Shown here: one piece after another, positions 56,186-64,000 of the stretch
Layout: every line of letters starts with the position of its first letter
Numbering within the stretch: position 1 is the first letter of the stretch
Assembly: GCA_964236495.1 (NCBI GenBank)
Contig: CAXSBR010000005.1
Coordinates: 62,001 to 126,000, forward strand
DNA length: 64,000 nt
Direction: 5' to 3'
Origin: CAXSBR01 sp964236495
GTDB lineage: Bacteria > Actinomycetota > Actinomycetes > Mycobacteriales > Jatrophihabitantaceae
Translations under genes and position numbers: made by a program
Notes under the pieces: generated by a model
Seen by the model: the letters and a program-made list of their open reading frames with translations, nothing else
What the model was told of the DNA's origin: nothing
Database searches by the model: none

Positions 56186-57622
56186 TCACCAACCCGCCGG
56201 CAGCGGTCGGCCCTCGGAAAATCCGGCCGCGGACTGCACGCCCAGCACCGCGCGGTCGGCAAACTCGGCCAGCGAGCGCGCGCCGGCGTAGGTGCAGGCC
56301 GAGCGGACGCCGGCGGTGATCTCGTCGATCAGGTCCTCCACACCGGGGCGCTGGGGGTCGAGCAGCATCCTGCTGGAGGAAATGCCCTCCTCGTAGAGGC
56401 CTTTACGTGCCTGGTCGAAGGCCGAGTCGCGGCTGGTCCGGTTCGCCACCGCGCGCGCCGACGCCATCCCGAAGCTCTCCTTGTACATCCGGCCCTGCGC
56501 GTCGATGTGCAGGTCGCCCGGTGACTCGTTGGTGCCGGCGAACCACGATCCGACCATGACCGCAGACGCGCCGACGGCGAGCGCCAGCGCAACATCGCGG
56601 GGATGCCGCACGCCGCCGTCGGCCCAGACGTGCCCGCCGGCCGAGTGTGCTGCCCGGGCGCACTCCAGCACGGCCGACAGCTGCGGGCGGCCCACGCCGG
56701 TCATCATCCGGGTGGTGCACATCGCTCCCGGGCCGACGCCGACCTTGACGATGTCGGCCCCGGCGTCGAGCAGGTCCAGCGTTCCCTCGCCCGACACGAC
56801 GTTGCCTGCGACGACCGGAACCTGTGGGTCCAACGCCCGCACCGCACGCAGGGCCTCGATCATCCGATCCTGGTGGCCGTGCGCGGTATCGAGAACCAGG
56901 GTGTCCGCGCCGGCGTCCATCAGCGCCGACGCTCGGGCCGCGACGTCGCCGTTCACGCCTACGGCCGCGGCTATCCGGAGCCGTCCCTGGTCGTCCAACG
57001 CCGGGGTGTACACCGTGGACCGTAGGGCAGAGGTACGCGTCAACGCGCCGACCAGTCGGCCGTCGGCGTCGATCACGGGCGCGAACCGTCGCCGCGCGCC
57101 GTCGAGCACGTCGAAGGCTTTGCGCGCCGACACCCCGTCGGGCAGCGTCAACAGATCGGTGGACATCACGGTGCCCAGCTGGGCGAAACGATCGACCGAC
57201 ATGCAGTCGGCTTCGGTGACGATGCCCACCGGCCGGCCGGCCTCGATCACCACCAGCGCCGCATGCGCACGCTTGGGTAGCAGCGCCAGCGCGTCGCCGA
57301 CAGTGTGCTGGGCGCTGAGTGTCACCGGCGTGTCGAACACGGGGTGACAGGCCTTCACCGCGGCGATGACGTCGCGCACCACGTGCACCGGAATGTCTTG
57401 GGGCAGCACGGTGATTCCACCGCGCCGCGCCACGGTTTCACTCATCCGCCGGCCGGCAACGGCGGTCATGTTGGCCACCACCAGTGGAATCGTGATGCCC
57501 GTGCCGTCGGCGGTGGACAGGTCGACGTCGTAGCGCGAGGCAACCGAGGACCGTCGCGGCACCATGAAGACATCGTCGTAGGTCAGGTCGAAGGCCGGCG
57601 GAACGTCGGAGAGAAAGCGCAC
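56186..57622 (-). CDS. guaB1: GuaB1-family IMP dehydrogenase/GMP reductase-related protein
   Basis: 478 residues from GTG 57622. The TIM-barrel IMPDH/GMPR fold contains tandem CBS domains (TLSAQHTVGDALALLPKRA, MSTDLLTLPDGVSARKAFDV). The catalytic Cys is in VGVGPGAMCTTRMMTGVG, and the IMP-binding VWADGGVRHPRDVALALAVG is intact. GuaB1 proteins of mycobacteria have been reported as GMP reductases that return GMP to IMP. The true IMPDH should be elsewhere in the genome. The upstream open frame is made of repeats. Confidence 0.9.
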   Translation of the reverse strand: MRFLSDVPPAFDLTYDDVFMVPRRSSVASRYDVDLSTADGTGITIPLVVANMTAVAGRRMSETVARRGGITVLPQDIPVHVVRDVIAAVKACHPVFDTPVTLSAQHTVGDALALLPKRAHAALVVIEAGRPVGIVTEADCMSVDRFAQLGTVMSTDLLTLPDGVSARKAFDVLDGARRRFAPVIDADGRLVGALTRTSALRSTVYTPALDDQGRLRIAAAVGVNGDVAARASALMDAGADTLVLDTAHGHQDRMIEALRAVRALDPQVPVVAGNVVSGEGTLDLLDAGADIVKVGVGPGAMCTTRMMTGVGRPQLSAVLECARAAHSAGGHVWADGGVRHPRDVALALAVGASAVMVGSWFAGTNESPGDLHIDAQGRMYKESFGMASARAVANRTSRDSAFDQARKGLYEEGISSSRMLLDPQRPGVEDLIDEITAGVRSACTYAGARSLAEFADRAVLGVQSAAGFSEGRPLPAGW

Positions 57623-57675
57623 TACTCGATTGTTCCAGCGCCCGGCCCGATCGTCGCCGATCCTTGAGGCCCAAC

Positions 57676-57784
57676 CTCGACCGGGAGCCCAATCTCGACC
57701 GGGGCGCAATTTCCACTGTGTCCAATCTCCACTGTGTCCAATCTCCACTGTGTCCGATCTCCACTGTGTGCAATCTCTACCGCG
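57676..57784. repeat. 16-bp tandem repeats in the guaB1/phosphatase divergent region
   Basis: Units of TCCAATCTCCACTGTG at 57721 and 57737 are perfect; variants lie at 57705 (partly), 57753 and 57769. Two related 18-bp units ending TCGACCGGG-like flank them. They fill the shared promoter region. Confidence 0.9.
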
Positions 57785-57816
57785 CCCAACCCCACGGGGG
57801 GCCTAATCTCAACCGG

Positions 57817-58293
57817 ATGGAACGGACGCTCGCGGTGATCGACATCGACGGCGTGGTCGCCGACGTACGGCACCGGCTGCATTACTTACGCGGGCGCAAG
57901 CAGTGGCACGCCTTTTTCGCCGGCGCAGCGGACGACCCGCTGCTCGATGTCGGCGCCGCGCTGGCGAAGCAACTGGCCGTGGACCACGACGTCGTCTGGC
58001 TTTCCGGGCGCCCGGAGTCCCTGCGCGAGGTGACGCAAGGCTGGCTCGATTCCCACGGTCTGCCGACCGGGCGCCTTCTTCTGCGCCGAGCGGGCGACTA
58101 CCGTCCAGCGGCGCAGACCAAGGTCGAGCTCCTGCGTGAACTGGCCGGAATCAGCACGGTGGCTGCCGTCGTCGACGACGATCCCGACGTGGTCGCCGCA
58201 GTCGCTGCAGCCGGCTTTCCGGTTGTCCTGGCCGACTGGGTGCCGCACGACAAGACGTTGCGTGACGCCCAGCAACGAGCAGGCCGGACCTGA
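57817..58293 (+). CDS. Small HAD-like phosphatase
   Basis: 158 residues from ATG 57817. The HAD motif I is LAVIDIDGVVADVRHRL, motif II VVWLSGRPESLREV and motif IV VVDDDPDVVAAVAAAGFPVV. It resembles the phosphatase part of polynucleotide kinase-phosphatase and similar swapped HAD proteins, but no kinase domain is present. The substrate is unknown. It is divergent from guaB1. Confidence 0.8.
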   Translation: MERTLAVIDIDGVVADVRHRLHYLRGRKQWHAFFAGAADDPLLDVGAALAKQLAVDHDVVWLSGRPESLREVTQGWLDSHGLPTGRLLLRRAGDYRPAAQTKVELLRELAGISTVAAVVDDDPDVVAAVAAAGFPVVLADWVPHDKTLRDAQQRAGRT

Positions 58294-58400
58294 AGCGAGG
58301 AATTCCGCGCTCGGCAAATCCGTGTCCCGGTTGCGCTTACAGCGCTCAAAGCGTCACAATCGGGAGCGAAGATTACGCAGATCCCGAGAGAAGCAAAGTG

Positions 58401-58613
58401 ATGTTCTGTCAACACCAGCCCACCTGCCCTGATTACCACGCCACCGACCGCGATGCGGCGCATGCGCTGGTGACGCACCCGGAGCAGGGGTGGAGCCTTC
58501 TTTGTAACGGGATCGTGTTGTTCGAAGATACCGGCGAACTGTTGCCTGATGGCAATGTCGTCGAAGCGCGGCGGGCCGACCTCACTGCCGCCGCGATGCA
58601 CAGCGCCGCTTGA
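58401..58613 (+). CDS. DUF5999 family protein
   Basis: 70 residues from ATG 58401 (a GTG directly precedes it). It begins MFCQHQPTCPDYHATDRDAA and has the strongly conserved HPEQGWSLLCNGIVLFEDTG, followed by ELLPDGNVVE. This small actinobacterial family is uncharacterised; the two N-terminal cysteines may bind metal. Confidence 0.85.
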   Translation: MFCQHQPTCPDYHATDRDAAHALVTHPEQGWSLLCNGIVLFEDTGELLPDGNVVEARRADLTAAAMHSAA

Positions 58614-58868
58614 CCGTTGCGAGGGCCGTTCGCGGTCGAATCGTTGTTCGGCGGCGATTGGATTGAAGAGATGGCCGCCCCCGATGCGTGGCGCGCAGCC
58701 GCCGACCGCGGCGGATACCGCAGCAGCCTGAGTCAATCCTGTATATGATCTTGGTCTGGTGCCGTTCCCCCGGTGGCACCGGCCAGGTTCTGCGTTGCAT
58801 TGCGTGTTGGAGAACGTCAGCTGGGGGCGGAAAGCGCTCTCGCGGGCGTACGAGTCCATCGGAGCGCG
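58614..58868 (+). other. Upstream region of the giant surface protein gene
   Basis: 255 bp without a convincing gene. A TATGAT-like -10 hexamer is at 58744-58749, and a CCGGTGGCACCGG mini-hairpin lies near 58771. A ribosome-binding site before ATG 58869 is weak (GGAGCGCG). Confidence 0.4.
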
Positions 58869-61800
58869 ATGTCAGGCAAGCACCGCAGTCGCAATTCGAT
58901 ACTGCGCCCGGTAGGCCGGTCGATCGGACACACCCGTCTGCGGCGGTTCGCCTCTGTCGTGCTCGCGCTGGCCCTTCTCGGCGGCTTTGCCGCCTATCGC
59001 GCGCTTCCCGCCCAGGCGGCCATCACCACACCGTTCGCCAAGATGTACTCGGTGAACACCAGCGGGAACATCCAAATCCGCGGCAACACCGTGATGACGT
59101 GCCAGAGCGCGGCAACGAGATGCGCCGCTGCCCGCACTGCCAGTAACACCGGAGCGGACAACAACAACAACAACTTCTTCATGACCTACGTCGACGTTGA
59201 CGGCAGCCCCACCACGTTCGACTCGTCGAGTTCGACGGTGGCACTGCCTTCGGGCGCCTCGGTGCTGTATGCCGCGCTGACGTGGGGCGGCAACACCGGC
59301 GCCGGGACTGTGATCAATTCGACCGGGTACGGCACCGGTACCGCGACTGCAGCGCCTGGCAGCAATGGGAGCCAGGTGTCGCTCAACGTGCCCGGCGGCA
59401 CCGGGTACCAGACGGTGACCTCCACCCGCACCACTCCCGCCTCGGGCACCGGCGCCTATCAGGGCTACGCGGACGTGACCTCTATCGTCTCAGCGGCGGG
59501 CAACGGCTCCTACACCGTAGGAAACGTGCAGAGCGGAACCGGCGGCAACCAGTACGGCGGCTGGGCGTTGACCATCGCCTACGCCAACCCGACCGATCCA
59601 CCGCGCAACTTGACGATCTTCGCCGGCTACGGCTCGGTGGCGGGCACCGCCGGCAACGACATCGCCGACCTGCCGGTGTCGGGCTTCCAGACTCCGCTCA
59701 CCGGCCTGGTCAAGACCACGCTGGGCGCTGTGTCCTACGAGGGCGACGCCGGGTCCACCGGTGACCAGATGCAGCTGGGCAACACCACGGGCGACCTGCA
59801 GAACGTCACCGACGCGCTGCACTCCACGGCCAACACGTTCACCTCCGTGATCAGCGACGTCGGAGTAGACAACTCCGTCCGCGACCCGAGATACAAGAAC
59901 CAGCTCGGTTACGACGAGGCGACCTTCGGCCTGAACGGCGCGCTGGCAAACAACGCCACCAGCGCGGTGATCCGACTGACGACGGCGGCTTCGGGCGGCG
60001 AGACGTACTACCCGGGCGTCGTCACCTTCGCCACTGATCTGTACGCCCCGAGCCTCTCGGCCACCAAGTCCGTCGCTTTGGTCAACAAGGCGCCGGGCAA
60101 CGTCCAGTCCGGAGTGCCCGAGCCTGGTGACACCCTGCGTTACACCGTCAACGCGGTGAACAACGGTGCCGACAACGCGGTGAAGACGGTGCTCACCGAT
60201 GCCATCCCGACCGGAACCACGTTCGTGCCCGGATCACTGAAGGCCGGCGCAACGTCGCTGACCGACGGCACGGGCGACGACATCGGCAGCTACGCCAGCG
60301 GCGCACCCACCGTCCGGGTAAACCTGGGTACCGGTGCAGGCTTTGGCACCACCCCGGCCGACGGCGGCACGGTGGCGGTCGGCGCGGCCACCGCGACGGT
60401 CACCTTCGACGTCACCGTCAACTCCGACATCGCCGACGGGGCGATCATCAGCAACACCGCACAGTTCACCTACACCGGCCAGCAGAACAGCCTGGCCGTG
60501 GCCGGGGCCAGCAACGCCGTCACCGCCGCCGCGGTCCGTCACCACAGCGCGCTGTCGATCACCAAGACCTCGGACACTCCCCTGGTGCAGAAGGGGGCGT
60601 CGACGCACGTGACGTACACCCTGACCGCCACCAACAACGGACCGTACGGGGACCCGGGCGTGACGATCACCGACACGCTGCCCGCCGGGGCGACGCTGGT
60701 CAGCGCGACTCCGTCTGCCGGTAGCTGCACGACGCCGGGCAATACGGTGGTCTGCGCGATAGGTGCGGTGGCCAACGGCAGAACAGCCTCCGTCGACGTC
60801 GTGGTCACTCTGGACTCGGCCTCCGATCCGGCTACCGACACCGCGTCGGTGGCCGGCCAGAACGCCGACGACACCGCCGGCGACGACACCGCCAGCCGAT
60901 CGACAGCTGTCAACACCGCGCCGGTGGCCGTCGACGACTCGGCCAACACGGCCAACGGCAGCGCCACGATCTCTATTCTGGCCAACGACAGCGACCCCGA
61001 CGGCGATCCGCTCAGCGCGACCGTGGGCCCGCGCCTGCCGGCCAAGGGCAGCGCCGTCGTCAACGCCAACGGAACCCTCACTTACACCGCCGACCCCGCC
61101 GCGATCGGTTCCGACACGGTCGACTACACCGTGTCCGACGGGCGCGGCGGCAGCACTACGGCGACGGTGCACATCACTATCCCGAACACTGCGCCGACGG
61201 CCGCCGCGGATGCGACGTCGACGACTCCGGGCACCCCGGTCGTGGTGTCTGTGCTCGACAACGACACCGACCCGAACTCCAGCCAGATCCTGGTCGTCGC
61301 GTCGGTGACCCAACCGGCCGGCGGCGCGGGCACCGTTACCACCAACGGCACCACGGTGCGGTTCGTGCCGGCGGCAAGCTTCCGGCGCGGCACGACCACT
61401 TTCAGCTACACCGTCAGCGACGGCGCCGGGGGCACCGACACCGCAACGGTCACCGTGACGATCCCCGACCAGGCCCCGGTGGCTGCCGCCGACACCGCAA
61501 CCACCGACTACCGAGCGCCGGTGACCGTCGACGTGCTGGCCAACGACACCGACGACAACGGCGACCCGCTGACGGTCACTCTTGTCACCGGCGACAACCA
61601 CGGCACCGCAACGATCGTCGGCACCGGCGCGTCTACGAAGATCCGCTACGTTCCGGACGCCGGCTGGAGCGGAGTCGACACGATGACCTACACGATCAGC
61701 GACGGCACCACGTCGGTCACGGGCACCCTGAGCATCACCACCGGCAACGGTTTGCCGACCGCCGGCGACTTCGCCGTCACCGTCGACGGGGCCACGGCCA

Positions 61801-64000
61801 CGACGATCGACGCCGCCGGCCACGCCACCGATCCCAACGGCGATTCCCTCATCGTGACCGGCGCCCGGGGCGCCGCGCACGGCACCGTGATCGTGGCCGC
61901 CGACGGCACCGTCGTCTACACCCCGGACCCGACCTACGCCGGACCCGACAGCTTCACCTACACCGTCGACGACGACCACGGCGGCACCGCGGACGGCACT
62001 GTGACCGTCACCGTCGCCAACCAGCGCCCGGCCGCGCACGACGACGTCGCCCTCGTGCCAGGAAACCGCAGCGTGATCATCAGTGTTCTCGACAATGACA
62101 CCGACCCCAACGCCGATCCGCTTTCGGTGACGTCCACCGCCGGCGCAGCTCACGGCACTGCGACCGCACACCCGAACGGCACGATCACCTACACACCGGA
62201 TCGGGGTTACCTCGGCGACGACTCGTTCACCTACCGCATCGGCGATGGCCACGGCGGCACCGACACCGCGACCGTCTCGGTGACGGTGGCGAACGGGTCA
62301 CCCACGGCTGTCGCCGACACCGCCGAAGCGTCTGGGCAGGCCGGCTCGGCTATCACGATCGACGTGCTGGCCAACGACACCGACCCCAACGATGACGACC
62401 TCAGCATCGTCGACGTGACGACCCGCCCGGCGCACGGCACCGCCGTGATCACCGCCGGCCACATCGTCTACACCCCGCAGCGCGGCTACGCCGGCCCCGA
62501 CACGTTCAGGTACAGGATCAGCGACGGGCGCGGCGGATCCTCCGAGGCCGCTGTCTCCGTCACCGTCCTGGACCGCGACCCGGTGGCAACCCCAGACGCC
62601 GCCGTAGTCGCCGGCGCGCCGACCGTCCTCGCCGATGTGCTGGCCAACGACTCCGACCCCGACGGTGACCCGCTCACCCTCGTCACGGTGTCCACCCCGG
62701 CGCACGGCACCGCGGTCGTGAACGGCGATGGCAGGATCGTCTTCACGCCCGAAGCCGGGTACGCAGGGCCCGACACCTTCACCTACACAATCAGAGACGG
62801 ACGCGGCGGCACCGCCACGGCCACCGTCACCGTCACGGTCGGCGACACCGCCCCGGTCGCCGTCGACGACTCGGTCACCACGCCCTTCGCCCACGACGTC
62901 ACCGTCGACGTCCTGGCCAACGACACCGACGCCAACGCCAACGACCCGCTCACCATCACCGACGTAGCCACTCCGACGCACGGCACCGCCGTCATTACCG
63001 ACGGCCACATCGTCTACACGCCTGCCCGCGGCTTCGCCGGCACGGACACCGTTTCCTACACCATTAGCGACGGCCACGAAGGCACGGACACCGCCACGCT
63101 GACCGTCACGGTCCAGGTCGGGCCCGTCGCCCAGCCCGACGATGCCTCCACCAAGCAGGGCGTTTCCACCAGCGTCAATCCGTTGGTCAACGACACCCCC
63201 GGTGCGGACGCCACCTTCAACCCGGCAACCTTTGTTCTGTTCGACCCGCTGCATCCCACGGTCCTGGTGACCCACCTGGAAACAGCCGGCGGCACCTACG
63301 ACGTGACGGTCGGCCAAGCCGAGCCCGGCTTCGTCACGGTGGCGTTCGCACCGAATCCCGGCTTCACCGGAGTCGACACCGTCGGTTACCGCATCACCGA
63401 CGGTTTCGGCAATGACGCTTTCGCCACGATCAACATCACCGTCACCGCGGTCACGCCCGTCGCACTGGACGACGTAGTCCGTAGCACTCCGGGCGCCACG
63501 GTCACCGTCAACGTCCTCGACAACGATCGGGCCGGCGATCCGGCCGTCGCCCTCGACCCGAGCACCGTGCGGCTGGCGCTGACGTCGGCCGGCCCGTACA
63601 GCACCGAGGTGACCGTGGCCGACCAGGGCACGTTCACCGTCGACCAGGACGGCCGGGTGACCTTCGTCCCGGTCGACGGCTTCCAGGGCCAGAGTTCGAT
63701 CGTCTACCAGGTCGCCGACGCCAACGGCACCCTGGCCACGGCCACGCTCGCGGTCGAGGAGCCCGGCAGCACCGACGCCAGCGCCATTCCGGACAGTGTG
63801 GATTCCGCCGGCACCGCGGTGACGCTGGACCCGCTGGCCAACGACCGGCCCAGCTTGGGTGCGCACTGGATCTCCTCGAGCCTGTGCCTGTTCGCGGCCG
63901 GTTCTGATTCCTGCCTGCGCGCGCTGACCGTTGCCCGCGTCGGCCGCTGGGTCGTCGCCGACGACGCGTCGGTGCGCTTCACGCCGGCCAAGGGGTATCA
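58869..64000 (+). CDS. Giant secreted protein with DUF11 and tandem Ig-like (cadherin-type) repeats, partial
   Basis: At least 1,710 residues from ATG 58869, open to the window edge. Signal peptide about residues 24-51 (FASVVLALALLGGFAAYRAL, then PAQAA). The N-terminal region to about residue 390 is Gly/Thr/Asn-rich (an NNNNN run) and resembles surface-adhesin heads. Two DUF11 domains follow (about 60,042-60,540 and 60,541-60,840). At least eleven Ig-like repeats begin at 60918, 61191, 61473, 61752, 62025, 62298, 62577, 62850, 63120, 63453 and 63786, each with a PVA-x-D...VLANDTDPDGDPL...YTP...GPDTFTYTISDG pattern (split here for length). It is probably a cell-wall or extracellular adhesin; no anchor is visible. 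Confidence 0.9.
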   Translation, partial: MSGKHRSRNSILRPVGRSIGHTRLRRFASVVLALALLGGFAAYRALPAQAAITTPFAKMYSVNTSGNIQIRGNTVMTCQSAATRCAAARTASNTGADNNNNNFFMTYVDVDGSPTTFDSSSSTVALPSGASVLYAALTWGGNTGAGTVINSTGYGTGTATAAPGSNGSQVSLNVPGGTGYQTVTSTRTTPASGTGAYQGYADVTSIVSAAGNGSYTVGNVQSGTGGNQYGGWALTIAYANPTDPPRNLTIFAGYGSVAGTAGNDIADLPVSGFQTPLTGLVKTTLGAVSYEGDAGSTGDQMQLGNTTGDLQNVTDALHSTANTFTSVISDVGVDNSVRDPRYKNQLGYDEATFGLNGALANNATSAVIRLTTAASGGETYYPGVVTFATDLYAPSLSATKSVALVNKAPGNVQSGVPEPGDTLRYTVNAVNNGADNAVKTVLTDAIPTGTTFVPGSLKAGATSLTDGTGDDIGSYASGAPTVRVNLGTGAGFGTTPADGGTVAVGAATATVTFDVTVNSDIADGAIISNTAQFTYTGQQNSLAVAGASNAVTAAAVRHHSALSITKTSDTPLVQKGASTHVTYTLTATNNGPYGDPGVTITDTLPAGATLVSATPSAGSCTTPGNTVVCAIGAVANGRTASVDVVVTLDSASDPATDTASVAGQNADDTAGDDTASRSTAVNTAPVAVDDSANTANGSATISILANDSDPDGDPLSATVGPRLPAKGSAVVNANGTLTYTADPAAIGSDTVDYTVSDGRGGSTTATVHITIPNTAPTAAADATSTTPGTPVVVSVLDNDTDPNSSQILVVASVTQPAGGAGTVTTNGTTVRFVPAASFRRGTTTFSYTVSDGAGGTDTATVTVTIPDQAPVAAADTATTDYRAPVTVDVLANDTDDNGDPLTVTLVTGDNHGTATIVGTGASTKIRYVPDAGWSGVDTMTYTISDGTTSVTGTLSITTGNGLPTAGDFAVTVDGATATTIDAAGHATDPNGDSLIVTGARGAAHGTVIVAADGTVVYTPDPTYAGPDSFTYTVDDDHGGTADGTVTVTVANQRPAAHDDVALVPGNRSVIISVLDNDTDPNADPLSVTSTAGAAHGTATAHPNGTITYTPDRGYLGDDSFTYRIGDGHGGTDTATVSVTVANGSPTAVADTAEASGQAGSAITIDVLANDTDPNDDDLSIVDVTTRPAHGTAVITAGHIVYTPQRGYAGPDTFRYRISDGRGGSSEAAVSVTVLDRDPVATPDAAVVAGAPTVLADVLANDSDPDGDPLTLVTVSTPAHGTAVVNGDGRIVFTPEAGYAGPDTFTYTIRDGRGGTATATVTVTVGDTAPVAVDDSVTTPFAHDVTVDVLANDTDANANDPLTITDVATPTHGTAVITDGHIVYTPARGFAGTDTVSYTISDGHEGTDTATLTVTVQVGPVAQPDDASTKQGVSTSVNPLVNDTPGADATFNPATFVLFDPLHPTVLVTHLETAGGTYDVTVGQAEPGFVTVAFAPNPGFTGVDTVGYRITDGFGNDAFATINITVTAVTPVALDDVVRSTPGATVTVNVLDNDRAGDPAVALDPSTVRLALTSAGPYSTEVTVADQGTFTVDQDGRVTFVPVDGFQGQSSIVYQVADANGTLATATLAVEEPGSTDASAIPDSVDSAGTAVTLDPLANDRPSLGAHWISSSLCLFAAGSDSCLRALTVARVGRWVVADDASVRFTPAKGY

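Overview
The window is chromosomal DNA from a high-GC actinobacterium. This is inferred from uniformly GC-rich codon use, frequent GTG starts, the complete GlgE (maltosyl-phosphate) pathway, a gatCAB / ligA / mnmA / cysteine-desulfurase block in the order seen in mycobacteria and relatives, a GuaB1-type IMPDH paralogue, a DUF5999 protein, an NrtR regulator beside nadA, and a Cds1-like cysteine desulfhydrase. A Frankia/Jatrophihabitans/Nakamurella-type lineage would fit, but the genus cannot be fixed from the sequence. No rRNA, tRNA, CRISPR array, prophage or transposase gene was found.

Layout. Positions 1-8.1 kb hold the 5' part of ilvD, a PH-domain membrane protein, a 2-hydroxyacid dehydrogenase, an LppZ-like lipoprotein, a divergent MFS exporter/TetR pair and a secreted anchored protein. 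Positions 8.1-24.6 kb are a mostly minus-strand housekeeping block: gatB-gatA-gatC, a secreted M15-like peptidase, ligA, a MetE-C-like protein, mnmA, a cysteine desulfurase, an MFS protein, a Cds1-like enzyme, a HAD phosphatase and an ABC ATPase. On the plus strand within it are an ACT-domain protein and a Gfo/Idh oxidoreductase. Positions 24.6-26.7 kb are repeat-rich DNA around a DUF559 protein. Positions 26.7-44.7 kb are alpha-glucan metabolism: glgX, then after a toxin-antitoxin pair and ycnI, divergent glgP and glgE-treS-pep2-glgB, followed by an L,D-transpeptidase and a DUF2252 protein. In this pathway TreS and Pep2 turn trehalose into maltose 1-phosphate, GlgE polymerises it, GlgB branches the glucan, and GlgP and GlgX degrade it.

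Positions 44.8-58.6 kb carry a pirin, a PadR-controlled ABC exporter, a CnoX-like thioredoxin, an aldo/keto reductase, the nadA-nrtR operon, a lipoprotein, a CDF transporter, guaB1, a small phosphatase and a DUF5999 protein. From 58.87 kb to the window edge is one very large secreted protein with DUF11 domains and at least eleven tandem Ig-like repeats.

The most unusual signal is a family of six intergenic elements, each exactly 59 bp, ending in inverted 12-bp arms GTTGTGGATATC / GATATCCACAAC with variable centres. Five lie between 24.9 and 26.7 kb and one at 50.06 kb; one extends into the 3' end of the DUF559 gene. Short in-frame or intergenic minisatellites at gene ends (ilvD, PH gene, ligA, glgE, MFS, guaB1) are a second recurrent feature. 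Other points of interest are a vapC that appears to start at CTG, and an MFS gene with no ATG, GTG or TTG upstream of its first membrane helix.
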